The translations under genes were made by a program, and so were the position numbers. Below, in pieces: positions 9,401 through 22,095 of a DNA stretch of 64,000 nt. Position 1 is the first letter of the stretch. Every line of letters begins with the position of its first letter. The stretch is from the NCBI GenBank assembly GCA_019096065.1, contig JAGUCH010000006.1, positions 6,902,001-6,966,000 of the forward strand, given 5' to 3'. The notes beneath the pieces are model-generated. The model searched no databases, was not told the origin of the DNA, and was given only the letters and a program-made list of their open reading frames with translations. The stretch comes from Paracyclopina nana. Taxonomy: Eukaryota > Arthropoda > Copepoda > Cyclopoida > Cyclopettidae.

Positions 9401-12055
9401 CAAAGAAATTACTTCTTCCATAGCATTCGCTACCTGCTTATATTTAGCATCCAATAGTGGTTTAGCAATTATCATCTTAGAATAAACATCGACAAATACT
9501 AACAGGTCTTTTGCGGAAGACCCTTTGACTAAAGTGTCATCGAACTTGGCCAAATCAATCATTACCAATTCCCATGGCTGAGTCGGGATGCGGAAACGCC
9601 CCTTCCCAACAAACCTAGTATTAGCTTGGCGGTATAAAGCACAATGCATGCACGCACCAATAATAATACGACTGATTCTGGCTGAGTAAGTTGAATACAT
9701 AGATTGAGTAAAAAGGGTATTGGTCTTTTTACTCCCCAAATGGTTATGTAACAGATGAATACATGCCATAAGGTACACACAGTTAGGCATACTCATATAC
9801 ACTTTTGTATTAGTAGCAACACTGAAGGGTAACTTTACATTCTTGCGTATAACCAACAAGGCACCATCAAGAACTCGGTATTTTACCGCAACATCTAATG
9901 GTACTTTCTCAGGAGGCGAAAGCATAATTAAATTTATTATCTTTTGTGTTTCTTCACAATTTTGTTGCAACTTAATGAGTAGGTTGCGTGTAATTCCTGG
10001 TAAATGTGGCGATATTCGCCGTTTAACAGTTACTGTATCTACTCTTAAGTTATTTTCTATATGATTTACTGGTGAGTCAAAATCAGCTTCCCCATGAAAC
10101 GAATGAGATAGTTTTGAAAGTATCTCGTCCTCAAGAAATTCATCATCACCATGTTTTGCTTGAAGTAAGGTTGACGTGTCGTCGTGCACAAATGGCGGCT
10201 TCGTGCCGATCATGTCAACCCATTTGTCATTTAGGCAATGCAACCTTTTCTGGAGTAGAGTCTTACTCATAGTTCCAGAATTCACAAGTGTATCATACAC
10301 ATGTGTAAGTAATTCCTGTGTCGTTAGCACCTTATCTTTGATTGCATCGGGCAGAGGGTACTTATTTGCATAAATATCCTTCGTAATCTGCCCCGCAATA
10401 GAGTAGGGCGCATAAAATACAGTTTCACCTTCTGGCGTTTGATGGTACTTATTTAATAATACATCAACTACTTCTACCTCTGTGCGAGGTACAGCTCTCA
10501 ATTTCCATGCTACAGGCAGGGAATAAATACGAGCTGCTAGTCTATGAGTGAAAGCATCTTTACCAGTAAACGAACTAGCCAGCACGCTGGCTATTGATAG
10601 ACAATCCGTAACTATGACTAGTCGCTCATAGGCGAATAGTATGCTTTTAAAATGGTTTATCATTGTTAAAACTCCTAATGCTTCACGCTGAAACGAGTGG
10701 TACGAGAGGCAAACTGATAAAGGAAAGCGTGCGCTGTGTGCACCAACACACACAGCTTTACCATCCTCATTCACCTCCATTAATAAAGCTGAGGTGCTAA
10801 TTACCCCAGAATCAACCACTAAATAACCTTCTTTAAAACGTGGCAATGCCAGTGACATACCTGTTTTAATCTCGTCTATTACTTTATAGAAACATTTTTC
10901 TTGGAAAGCAGTGAAGGTGAACTTTCCTGTTTTCCCTTGCGCTGTTTGTAATACATCTAGCAGTGGAGCTGTGTATGTAGCCATATTAGGACAGTACTGG
11001 CTTAACCAGTTTGTCATTCCAATAAACTTTTGCAGCTGTTTCTTGGTTGTGGGAATAGGGAAATCATCAAATGCAGACCTGAATTTATCGGGCATTCGCA
11101 TAGTCATAATCCCATTTTCGTCAATAGATATTAGGTGCCCTAAGACTGTAGCTTCTTTAACTCCTAATTGTGTCTTTTTAATTTGTAATAGGGCATTTAA
11201 GTCCTTGAGGCTTTGAAACAACTTCCTCAGATCACCTAAATGTCGTATGTAATCATCCAATGTAGCAGGCCTAGGCTTGCCAGGGTTCTTACAGGCCACA
11301 ACCAAATCGTCTACATATACACATGTAAAGGGCAATATCTCAGGGTTAAGGGCCTGTTGGAGGAGCTCTGCGAACATTCTCGGAGCAATGGCGATCCCTT
11401 GTAGGCATGACTTACTTTTCAGAAAGACTGATCTATATATACTGCGAGGGACGTTACTGCAAAGCAGCACATATCAGCACTATCAGAGTCCACAGGTAAG
11501 TTATCGTATCCGGATGTTACATCGAAAGATGACATTAAACACGAATTAGATAACATCCCTAGCAAGGTAGGGATAGGTGGCACTATGTGCTCCGAAGTCG
11601 TAAATATCAGATTTTTATTAAAAGATGTTAAGTCAACTAGTAGCCGAGGGCTTGCGTTGCTTCATAGGCAGCTTTTCATCATTTGGCCTTGAAGTCAAGA
11701 AACAAGGGCAAGCCGAGTACCTATTAAGTGACTTATCCACAATTTCAATTAATCCAGATGACAGCATTAATGCTATTTTACGGTCAACCTGCGTAGTTTC
11801 ATACTCCGACATGTTAAATACTTTTGGCACTAATGGTTTATCATCCTTTAACTGGAACTTCATGGGTTCGACATTCCATAGCCTATATGATCTAGGATCC
11901 TCCGAGAATATAGTCTTATATTCTATTAAGAGGTCCCTAAAGTCTTCTCTGACCTCATCCGGAATGTGTTCTAGATCCATGTTCAGGATCGTTTCTGGTT
12001 TCAATGGAAATGTATAACCTGCTACTCCATTTAAAACACGGAGGGTCAAATTCAC
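6489..12055 (-). mobile_element. Reverse transcriptase, RNase H, integrase and C-terminal extension of the retroelement
   Basis: The fossil pol region shows a gypsy-type RT start (VDRKIALMLSSGLIEIVDKS), the YVDD box (FTCVYVDDLVVA) and an RNase H region. The integrase has a Cys-pair zinc site (IIGACMHCALYRQ) and a catalytic core with LADNGAQL. A post-integrase SH3-like module (VTVKPYLYDGLTREVSLDHV) follows. After it comes an unusual extension of about 650 residues, Pro-, Ser- and Glu-rich, that carries a basic motif twice. The region is interrupted and should be read as a fossil. Confidence 0.8.
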
Positions 12056-12064
12056 TTGGAAATT

Positions 12065-14359
12065 TCAAAAGGAGATTATAAACCTCATCATATAGTTTTG
12101 GTTATTTCTCTCATCTTTAGAAAGCTCCAGGCTAGCTGATACGAGGTCTAGTTCAGAAGGACTTTTTAGAACTGTTTGTCTGACACTGGTATCCACAATA
12201 GGACCTTCGTAAATAGTAGTGAAGCTCTTAAGTGGCACTTTGATGCCCATGTTCTTTGCCAAGCAAGGCTTGCACGAGCAACCATGTGGTTCAAGTACAA
12301 ATGGTATAAATTTACCAAATTTTGTCTTTATATCCTCTTTGGTAAGGTCATCAGGGTACATTTGTAACCCAGATAACACTAGCAATGCAGCGGTGGTTGC
12401 CATACAAAGTGGGTCACCTACATGCACATCGCCATCCATAAGTGTTCTGATCCACACGTCGTCGGCCACATTTTGGTACCGTAATTGACCAATTATTATG
12501 TACATAAGCGTGGTTAAGTAGCCAATATTCTCAGCATGTTCGCTAGGGACATGGAATATTAACTCAACATTGTTGGACAACTTAAACATGATACCATGAG
12601 CTCCAAGAACATTTAGTTCAAAATACTTATCTAGTTCATTTCTTTGATAAGCAAGGGGGTAATTCTCATACTCATGTATCATCATAGTTATTATGACCCT
12701 ATCCATCCCATTGAGGTAGGATTCAATAGGACACAAGGCAATGGTCATGCATGGTGGGCAAATATACTTATATTTTAGCCATACTACTTTGAGTTTATCC
12801 ACCATCATATTCATCTTTATTACAATGCGCTTTTGTTCGCCAGACAAAAGTTTATGCCCTGGGACAATAACAGCCCACGGTAATTCATCCCATTTTTCTC
12901 GTTTCATAAATTTGCTAATTATCACATCAGTTATCTCTTCGTAACCATCACTTTGGTTAGCTGAGATAAATACGTAATTTCCTTTTCTACTAATCAAGGG
13001 CTTGTGGCTTCCCCTTAATGGCTCATAGGCATTGAAAAAATGCATATCAGTAAAAGAAAGACCATTTATATCCGTAAACTGCACAATTACGTGCGAATCC
13101 AAATAATTGCAGTAACATGACTCCATTTCATGCTCCAGGGCCTTTAAACTAATGTTAGCCACATGGGCTGCAACCGTACTCTTAAATTTCTGTTTCTTGA
13201 CAATCCTGGCTCGCCCAATCACTGCATGTGCATTTAAGTAGATGGGATCCTCAGTATTATTCCCAATATTTACTGGGAAAGTACCTTTACGAGTGACTGC
13301 AGTAAGTGCCCCCTCAGAGGTCACTCCGCGGTACTCGTTACTAGGCATAAAGTTTAAGTACTTATCCACCAATCCGGAATAAACATTTCTCTGGTGATGA
13401 GTACGACCAAGGTCGTCATCTTCGTCAGAGTCAGAATCTATTTGGATGTCATTACTGATGACAGGTAAATCATGAGGTAAACTAGCCATGGTGGTCACTT
13501 CTTCTCCAGGGAGTAGAGTGATCCCTTCATTTATTGCAACTGGGTAGAAAGCCTCTTTTGATAGTAAGAGTGGAATTTTCTTATGTTTGGACTTTCCAGG
13601 GAAATCCATAAAGTGCTTTCCATCTTTACTAGTCATCCGGACATTATTGTCCACTAATAACGAGTTTCCTATCATTAATAGTGTATCGCAATCAGATACA
13701 AGGAAAATAGCCTGTCTGATTAAAACACGATTCCCAAATGCAACTTGAATAGAGACAGCTTCATTCCCTGGGAATTCTTCCCCATTAAAGTTCTTAATTA
13801 CATAATTAGTTTTCGGCCGAGGTAGAGTGTAACCAATTTTGTCTTCGATCAGTTTTACAAGAGTGCGTGATATTATCTGCACCATTGCTCCACTGTCAAA
13901 TAAAGCATGCAAACGTATTTTTCCAGTTATCTCCACTGGTATAAAATACCTTTCACAAACATTATGTAGTTTTAATGAGTATATACTCAGCACGTCATCT
14001 TCAAGTTCCGGATTCGGTAAAGGTTCAAAATGTGTTACTGGCTCTGCTTCATTAGCATTTACTGAGGCCAGATGTGTAACGATACCATCATTACTACAAG
14101 TTTTTTGCTCATCACTCGTGCTACCTTTTACAAAGTAGTACCATAAAGCTATTATTGCTCCACTACAGATTACTGTAATTGGCCAATAATCCCAACCAAA
14201 TAAGCAATATTGACATATTGTTATTGCAAACAGTATTATGCTAATCTCAATTACAGTCATAGTATGCTGATGGACAAACCGACTTTTTCTACCCCTTATT
14301 GCAAGGACCAGAGCCTTTTTGTCCTCACTTCCACGAGTCATAATTTCGGCATTTTTCAC
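12065..14359 (-). mobile_element. Aspartic protease region of the retroelement, with N-terminal membrane hairpin
   Basis: This region holds a retropepsin-like motif, LHALFDSGAMVQIISRTLV, about 150-170 residues in. Before it lie two strongly hydrophobic segments (TVIEISIILFAITICQYCLF and WPITVICSGAIIALWYYFV) separated by a few residues. Some 550 residues of unassigned sequence follow the protease before the reverse transcriptase. A double membrane segment just ahead of the protease is not a usual gypsy feature. Confidence 0.7.
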
Positions 14360-14482
14360 AGATTGCTCCTTTAAATAATCAAAGTAAGCTCGTCCTACTT
14401 CTTTGTTACATTCTCCTCATAAATGAAGGCAAGATGTAACTATCTTTATCATTCTTATTGGGAGTTTTTGTACTTGGTCCCA

Positions 14483-17049
14483 TTATTGTTTACGAGCAGG
14501 TCGTGTCTTCCAACACTGTTCTCCCCTAAACTCAAGGTGCAATCCTTTACACAACGGGCACAATGTGCCATCGTTTCTAATTGAGGTCAAATTCGTGTTC
14601 GGGTAATTCGTACACTGTGTAGCGTAATGCAATTGGTTGCAGAACAAGCACCCATTAGTCTGAAGAGGGTTTCCTTCAGGCAACTTAGATGTATCTATGT
14701 TAAAAGTTTTTCCCAGCCTATTTATTTTCTCGGATGGTGATTCAGCTTTCATCATAGCTACTTCAACAGCTTGCCTACTCAATTCAAAATTTGCTCGAGC
14801 CAACTCGCTTTGTAGCTCATTTATTATTTTAGCACTTCGTTGACTACGGCCAGAGGCTGCCACGACATAGTGCTAGCACTGTCTAACACCTCTTCTTCAG
14901 TAGCTTCAACCATAGCAATTCTAGGTTTGGCACGCATATTGGGTACCATTGGCAGCCTCTCCTCTTTATGAGCCCTATCCAGGTCCCTTGGCACATAAGT
15001 ACCTAGGTCACTACCAATTAGGTTCATCATGATATTGTAGGCGTGCAAACTCCTAGCAGGTATATTCGCTCTCAGCAGATAGTCGTTGTATTTGTTTACT
15101 AACGACTGGTAATTCTGAGGCCAATGACGTCCTAGGAGTGCAAAACCATCAGAGATGGCTTCAGAGACTGCATGAGCATCTCCGCCATCTCCAATGGTTG
15201 TGCTATGTATCTTCATTCGTAGTCGAAGAATTGCCTTAAGTGTGGCAGTGAAGCACTCAGTAGGCTTCCGGATCATCTCCTGAATGAGGAAATATGGATC
15301 CTCTTTACGCACAAACTGCGTGTAGTTAAAGATATCTTGCCATAGCAATTCCATACCATCTTTTCCTTCTCCAGCCATCCCCTTAAAATACTCACTAGTA
15401 TTCTGGGATGAAGCCTCACACATGGCTGTTAACAAAGCTGCATGAGACCAATGCTGTCTGCCAGCCTCGTTCGCCATATAGTCCAGAAAATTTATTATAT
15501 TCTCAGCAGTTAATGAAGAACTATGTAAATCAAACTTTTTAGTATATTTGTGCCTAATCTCCTTCATTGACTGTGAGCTTGCATACTTAACATGGCCATT
15601 CGTAGGTGCAGCGATGTAACCTCTCATGGTAGTCGGATCATAAATGCTCCTAGAAGTGTCAGCTGATACTCCAGCAGCCACACTTATTTCAGGGGTCTTC
15701 AAGTAGCCCTCTGCCAATATCTGCTTTTGGAGAGAAGTAAACTCGTCCCTCGTGCTAAGTACACTAAAGAGCTTCTGCATCTCAATCAATTTCTTTCCTG
15801 AGGATAAGTTTGGGTCAACCATCTGAAGGATTACTCGTCTGGCTGATTCCACATCCTTAATCTCGTCGGTGTTAATTAACTTCAGCCTCTCTGAAATCGG
15901 AGCAGACTCATCGTAGATGACGTCAGTTTCCGGCACCATTCTTTCCTTCGATGCAGCATCTACTATGCTTAAGGTTCTTTCTAAATTCTTACTGAAGATA
16001 GACTCTACTTTTGCCCCAACCATGTGCTTAGCCGTGATTTGTGCAGAGGCAATGATTTTATTTGCCGTGCTTGCATCATGCATTTTCGTGTAGTAAGCTT
16101 TTACCGTGTTCAATTCCTGAATATTCAAATGGCCTCCTGACAACATCTTTTGTACCATCCTATGTACAACTTCCATTGGAGGAAGCGTGACAGAATTAGT
16201 CAAGTTGTGCAAATCACGAGGATTCATTTTAGTCGAGGTTAGGACTGACTTATTTTGGCCATTCAGATCAACACCTGTAGTGAACTCATGATGGTTAGTC
16301 CCAGGTGGACTTGCTATCGAAGACATATCTGGAACAGCATTACTCGTCTCATTGTTTGGGAAATGTACACTCTGGCCTGAAGTTTTCTGTGGCTTCAGGT
16401 TAAGCGGCTCATTTAGGAAATAATCGATTTGTAGGCCATAAAGCCTCGCTACAATGGAAAATCCATCTCCAAATGCCCGTATCTTTAGCCAATTCCTGGA
16501 TATCAATGTCGCAACCATTTCATGCGTCCCTGACATTGCGTAGGTCATGGAGCTTCCATCAACTTCTTGGATACGCTGCAGATCTTTCTTTTCCTCAATA
16601 CGAGTTAGGAACTCATCCAGACCAAAACAAATGCATAATAAAGCACAGGTCGTGCTTGTCAATGAATTAGGGTCAAGTGCATCAATATATTTAACCACAT
16701 TTACAACCTGGCCTACTGGATCTTTAAGAGGCATAGTCCTAATGATTGCCGTAATATGATCATCCAACGGTCTAATTGGCTCCCTAGGAACAATTACTAT
16801 CCGAGTCCTATCCCAGACAGCTGCTATTTGTGCTGGGGTTACCGTAACAAACTCTAGTGCTTCAGGGTAAGCAACGTGTGGCAAAAATCTTTGCAAGACA
16901 GTCCTGCTGGTCCCATTTGGGTGGCATTGGGATAAGTACCCTTGAAAAGTGTCCTCACTAATCCCAAGATGTTGCAACAATCGATCCTTTACTTTCGTAA
17001 CTTCCTCAGCCAGAGTAGGTCCAGTGATCCTAGAATCCTGATTAGCCAT
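14483..17049 (-). mobile_element. gag region of the retroelement with zinc-knuckle segment
   Basis: This is the fossil structural part. A long gag-like frame of about 740 codons is followed by a short overlapping segment with two Cys-His knuckles (CLFCNQLHYATQC and CPLCKGLHLEFRGEQC). The gag-like protein has no detectable similarity I can name, but its size and position next to the knuckles and protease fit a capsid precursor. An overlap between gag and the following frame is a usual feature of such elements. Confidence 0.7.
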
Positions 17050-17520
17050 TCTTATCTTGTAAAAAGCGTGACGGAGTCACACGAAGTATTTCTTATCTCT
17101 TAGAGGTGCAACGGAGTCACACGCAATATTCTGGTCTTAGTACACTACTGTGTGTACTAAATTCGGTAATACCGAATTAAAAGCTATACGCTGTTCAAAG
17201 CACAGGGAAGCTTGTCCTAATTACTACGCCGCGTCAAGTGACACAGAGAAAAAGGTTGCAGTTGCTAAGCTCGTTTATTTATTTTTTGTCTAGGCTATGA
17301 GCGGCCAAGACAAAACACACACACAAACGCACGCACAAATACACACACTCACTTATTACAATATAAAAGATGGAGTAAAATTTGGCACTACTGGTGCCAA
17401 CAGGTGTATGGATGGTAATTTCTTCTAAGTCTCTGAAACAAAGGTGCATCAACTTTTTACGCAAAAAAGGTATGCCACTTCGCCAACCAGTGTCGACTCA
17501 GTGAATGAAAAAATAAAAGT
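17050..17520. other. Leader or possible LTR flank of the retroelement
   Basis: This non-coding stretch lies upstream of the element's gag. It holds two copies of GGAGTCACACG about 40 bp apart, a small palindrome TTCGGTAATACCGAA near 17162, and on the minus strand AATAAATAAA near 17275. These would suit a 5' LTR and leader, but no matching copy was found at the other end. Confidence 0.3.
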
Positions 17521-18560
17521 TTGCCCACTCCTCCTCGAGTTGCGGGCCGGCCAACCTTCCCTGTGCCCTCGGCAACTTGTCCAAGGTTAGCCAGTTTTTT
17601 GGGCCCCAAACACGCATTTTCCTTTGTGGCTCCCACTCTGGCTCCACGCGTGGCCTATTTGGGGTTCATTGACTCGCAAGTCATAGATTACATCATCTTC
17701 TTCCATCTGTGTGGCCAAACCCACGGACGAGACCCACTAGTGTCGCAACACTCTTGCGCTCACTCGCCCCATTATGGATAGGCAACAGAGGCTCAGGTCG
17801 CAACCTGCACCTTGGCTGGCTTTCCGGCTGCCATGGCACCCATACTCCAAGCTATGCCATGCGGAGCCTGCACGCATGCATTCACCTCCGGGAAAGACAG
17901 TGTCATTGTTACTTTGTGTAGGCCCATCATCATAACAATGGTCCATGGAAGACATCATCAACGGGCTGGTGGTACGTCACGGCCTGTACCTTCTTGCACT
18001 CCCCGCGCGCCAGTTCCAACCCGCCAACGGCATCAATGCGCAATTTGGGTCTAAGGGAATCTAAAGCCTACGCACCACATAGGCCCAAATGCCATCGGAG
18101 TGACCCCCATCGGCTCGTCAGCCTTCGGGATTTTGCTTTTGTACTGTAGTAGACACACCCTGATCGCAATCAGCATGCGGCCCAACCTGCGCCGCAGAGC
18201 AGGAATCCTGATCCACACCAAGACATTTTCCGGGACTTCATGGGGTTTTGGTTATCAAACCTTTAGGAGAGAGAGTGGCCTTCAATCCCTCCGGGGCCTC
18301 CAAAATGGTGTGCGACGGTCACACCCTCTGAAGCCTAGGATGGTTAGCATCGGCTTCATGGTCGCGGTACCGTTCGCAGCCTCCGGGTGCTGGCCGGATG
18401 TCTACCCGCCTTGGACCCAAAGCCGCAGCCTCGGTGCTCCAACTCCGGCGAGATACATCACATGGCAAGCTTCAGTGCTGTAGACCTGTGATTGGGCCTC
18501 CTACCCACGTCCTCAACGGCCTCAACAGCCTCAGACGAGGATGCATAACTGCCCAGGAAA
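17521..18560. other. GC-richer block of unknown origin
   Basis: Composition changes sharply from the AT-rich background to GC-rich DNA for about 1 kb and then back. Only short open frames occur on either strand, none recognisable. A decayed mobile element or gene fragment is the likeliest reading. Confidence 0.3.
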
Positions 18561-19022
18561 CCTCTATACAAGTTATGGTCGAACAAAGTCAAACAAGGTT
18601 GTCTTATTCACTCAGCTTTTAACACCACACAAATTAATGGCAGCAAATACAAAGAAATAAGTACTGCAGTAAATATTCTTGTGGCCATCTTCTTCATGCC
18701 TCAGCACACTTTGGAGAACTTTGGTGGGACAATAGCAGGGCAGAGCTCACTCAATGGGCCATGTGCACTTGGTCCATGTCTTGTTTCTCTGAAGTCCCCC
18801 ATCGAACTCCCCGAGTCTTCTCCTTCTTCTCCACTCGATGCATCGCAGCAAGTTCCATCAGCTTCCATCTGCTTCTCTCCGTTATCATGCAGCTGCAGGT
18901 CCTCTCTATGTAGCAGCTAGCAACTCCTCCACACAATGGCTAGCAACTTCTCCACTCAAGGTCAGGTGAATTGCCATAGGTAAGGCTCAACGCATAGGTA
19001 GTAGCAGCAGCAGCAGCAACAA
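18561..19022. other. Spacer 3' of the galactose sulfotransferase gene
   Basis: I see no gene. The stretch is moderately AT-rich and contains a short CAG/AGC trinucleotide run near 19002-19022, just past the stop codon of the neighbouring minus-strand gene. Confidence 0.3.
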
Positions 19023-20599
19023 TCAGAGAGTTGGAGGAGATGAAAAGGTGTTTTTTGAGAAGGGAGGTTTTGTGATTTTGAGATGGTGATGTAGCGGTGA
19101 ATGGGCAACCTTCCGGACTTCTGGCGGCTCCACGGGCTCCACGGTTTCCACAGGTTCCACTGGAGGGGTCCAATCAAGTCCTATTCTGGTCGTAACGTGC
19201 ACCAGAGACATGATGTACTTATTGCCCATCACAAATGCTGCCAATTGCTTGACTAACTTTTGGCTGAAGTAGGAATAAAGTTGGTAGTCTGGCCATTGCC
19301 ATTGTTGCAAAATCAGCCTGGTTTCATCGCTCATCAATGTTGACTTGAACTTGTCTTGTCGCTCATTCAACTATGAATAGGCTAACATTAGCATTGTGAT
19401 CATGGTTGTATCGGAACTCACTTTGATGTATTGGATGTCTTCATAGTCCCAGCAAAGCAACTCCTTGAGAAGGATCAGTGACTCGTCAAACCGCTCAGCA
19501 ATCATGACCAGGTCAAAGTCTTCATCGATTTGGTGAATGATTTGTCGCAGAGACTCTTTGTCCTCAGTCCTCGACACATTCACACCCAAGTCCCAGAGGA
19601 GCTGATTTGCACTGAACCAACCTTCATGAAAAGCACGATGATTAATGTCTAAATGTTGTTAACGTATTCATCAAGCTTAGCAAAGCAAAGCTAAGCAATT
19701 CACTTTAAAGGCTCTCGTCTCAGTATTCACTGAGCGGATTGGTTCCAAATGTCCTAAGTTTCATACATATTGATAGTCCATGGCATGTATGATTCCTATC
19801 GAGGCTGTTCTAAATAGGCCATCTTTACCTTTTTTAAGGTACACCAAGTTTTCAGCAAGGCAGAACGGACCTTTATAAATCGGCCTAGGATCGCAACCAG
19901 GTTTGTCATGGGCATTAGCCATGTTGACCTCAAGATGTCTACCAAATTTGATGCCAATCCACTCAGTCATTACTGAGGTACGAGCCTTGAAAGCGCTTTG
20001 CTTCATCAAGCTTTGCGTAGCTGGATGAATACGACAATGATCTTTGATCGTTAAGCTGACTTACTGCTTGCATCACGCCTGGGAAATGTTGTACTGATGA
20101 CTGTCTTTGCATACTGATTGATATCCATCTTGAACGAGTTGGCAAGTCCCATGTACACGAATCCGGATTCGAACGTGTCCACCGGATCACGAAGGAGGGC
20201 AATCCGGATTGATGGTTTGGGGATGATTCTGTCCACTTCTGAGCCATTCCATCGACTATGGAATGCAAACATGTCAAAGTGACCACCAGGATTCCATGCA
20301 TACTTGGCCACCATGTTTGCATTGAAGGATTCATCGGAGCTGAACACCCAACTGTCGATTGGCAAAGCGAATGTCAGTCCATGCTTGAAGCCATACCTCA
20401 GAATGATGTTTTGCACAGTGGATCCTCCAGTTTTGTGAGTTTTGGCAAATGCCACTCTTTGCTGAGGCAAACATTGTTTTTCTTCAGTGGTTGATTGAGT
20501 CTTCGCAGTGGCTGGCTCTTGTCGAAGGCTGATGAAGTAACTTATGGTTATCAAAGCCAGCAAAATTAGTGTTATTGACCCTTTTTTGCTGGTGATCAT
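19023..20599 (-). CDS. Galactose-3-O-sulfotransferase-like enzyme
   Basis: Exons 20599-20065, 19621-19422 and 19370-19023 join in matching phases (1, then 0) and give about 360 residues; human GAL3ST1 has roughly 420. An N-terminal signal anchor (ITLILLALITISYFISL) gives type II Golgi topology. The 5'-phosphosulfate-binding motif is FAKTHKTGGSTVQNIILR. The 3'-phosphate-binding motif is IALLRDPVDTFESGF. The second exon restores the family's LLWDLGV and DLVMIAERFDESLILL segments. The enzyme should transfer sulfate from PAPS to galactose on glycolipids or glycans. The C-terminus after about residue 290 is a Pro/Glu/Val-rich low-complexity tail not typical of the family. Intron 1 (443 bp) holds a TIR transposon; intron 2 is only 51 bp. 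The assignment to the family is firm; the exact paralogue is not. Confidence 0.8.
19663..20033. mobile_element. 371-bp TIR DNA transposon (non-autonomous) in a sulfotransferase intron
   Basis: The ends are inverted repeats of about 24 bp beginning CGTATTCATC, with two to three mismatches between arms. The interior shares blocks with the tandem pair at 62.2-62.9 kb, for example around TCATTACTGAG and AAGTTTCATAC. It has no coding capacity. No clear target-site duplication is visible. It lies wholly within intron 1 of the GAL3ST-like gene and leaves both splice sites intact. Confidence 0.6.
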
Positions 20600-21160
20600 T
20601 TTCTTCTCTGGTTGATGCTGCCAGCTTGTTTATAACTGGACCAAGTCAAAATCACCTGCTGCTGATGTTCACTATCATCATTTGCCCTATTTACTTTTTT
20701 CTCTTATCTATGTTGTTGTGCTTGCAAGTGTTGAGAGAGTCCTTTGAAATATGATTAGATTCAACATTAAGCAAGTCATAAATTTGGTGACTTTAAATAT
20801 TTGATGAATTTTATGCTCTTTTGCATACCAGAACAATTAAATTATACTGTTAAAATAATGAGATTTTATGTGTGATTTTTACTAGTTTATAATTCTTTGA
20901 TTTTTAATGAGTAATTTTATTTTGTCAGAAAATGTGGCAAATTGAATATATAACTAATTTTTCAAGCTTACTGGTTTAATGGAGTGAAAAATTACCATTC
21001 TCAGTCTTTTGATTCAGTGAGTTAACAAAGGCAATTTTAACCCTATTTTGAAAAATGCAAAAATTGGGTTTTTAGGCTGAAAAGCATTGAATAAAATATT
21101 GGAAATTAAATATACTTCAAAAACAATTTCCACAAAAATAACTGCATAATCAAAACCGAT
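20600..21160. other. AT-rich spacer
   Basis: This lies upstream of the minus-strand galactose sulfotransferase start. The first 100 bp probably contain its promoter and 5'UTR, but no clear TATA box was identified. I see nothing else. Confidence 0.3.
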
Positions 21161-22090
21161 AAAAGAAAAATCAGCCAATGAGAACCAAACAGAAAAATAA
21201 ACCAATCAAAATTTACTTTTCTAAAAAAAAACCTAAAGCATAAATACTAAAGCAATTAAAAAAGAAGCCAATCAGAAGAAAGGAAAATATACACTATGTG
21301 TTTACATAACAAACAAAGTTAAGAATATTAAATATTCAATATTCATCAATCATAATTTAAATGTAAGACCGATTAAAAAATCTGCCAATGAGAATGAGAC
21401 ATATAAACATATAAACCAATTAAAATCAAGTACACATAAAATAAAAAATAGCCAATTTCCTATATTAATAAAAACCAATTAAAATGATCAGCCAATCAGA
21501 ATGAAGTAAAAAAAATGGGCCAATGAAGATCAAGAACGCCTTAAAAATCGCCAAATAAAAAAAAAATATTCAAAAACGATCTCAAAAATCAGCCAATCAA
21601 AATGAAGTAAATTCGGAAACAACCAATCAAAATCAAATCGCTAATTAAACATATTATTCAAAGCCGATAAAATAACAAAAAAGCCGCCAAACTGAACTAA
21701 ATAAATAAAAATCAACCAATCAAAATGCAGAACGCAAAAAAAAAATACCCAATTACAAATATTCTCCAAAGCCGATTAAAAAGTCTAAATTGAAATCAAC
21801 CAATCAAAATCTAGAACGCAAAAAAATTATTATTTAAAGCCGATTTCAGAGAATTGCCAATCAGAACAAAGTAAACAAAAAAATCTATCAATCAACAAAA
21901 TTAGCCGGTTAATAGAAATCAGCCAATCAAAATCATTTTTTTTTTTAAATCAGCCAATTAGAATGAAGCCAAAAAAATCGGCCAATCAGACGAACGAAGA
22001 AAAATTAGAAATCAACCAATCAAAATCTATATTTGAAAAAATCAGCCAATCAGAAACTAGAAAAATCGAAATTTCAGCCAATCAGAGTGA
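21160..22090. repeat. Degenerate array of CCAAT-containing units
   Basis: About 20 copies of an irregular unit like AATCAGCCAATCAGAATGAA lie in one orientation, spaced 20 to 90 bp apart. Each keeps CCAAT while the flanks vary. The array lies just 3' of the LRRC27-like gene, between it and the galactose sulfotransferase gene. Confidence 0.6.
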
Positions 22091-22095
22091 ATAAT

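Larger units (their letters stand above)
6489..17049 (-). mobile_element. Large Ty3/gypsy-like LTR retroelement, broken
   Basis: This minus-strand element runs in the order gag, zinc-knuckle segment, aspartic protease, reverse transcriptase, RNase H, integrase and a long C-terminal extension. The order RT-RNase H-integrase and the RT style point to Ty3/gypsy (Metaviridae) rather than Copia. The knuckle spacing recalls BEL/Pao, so the family is probable rather than certain. The element is broken: its reading is interrupted at roughly two to four places, some of which may be normal frame changes for such elements. Long stretches remain open, which suggests a fairly recent insertion. I found no long terminal repeats, so the true ends are unknown and may lie outside 6489-17049. 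Confidence 0.85.

Noticed and set aside
621-17294. Shared 14-bp word ATTTTTTGTCTAGG at about 621 and 17281, with a partial match near 4383
   Set aside because: Considered as possible LTR evidence for the retroelement, but the similarity does not extend beyond the word, so chance in T-rich DNA is as likely.
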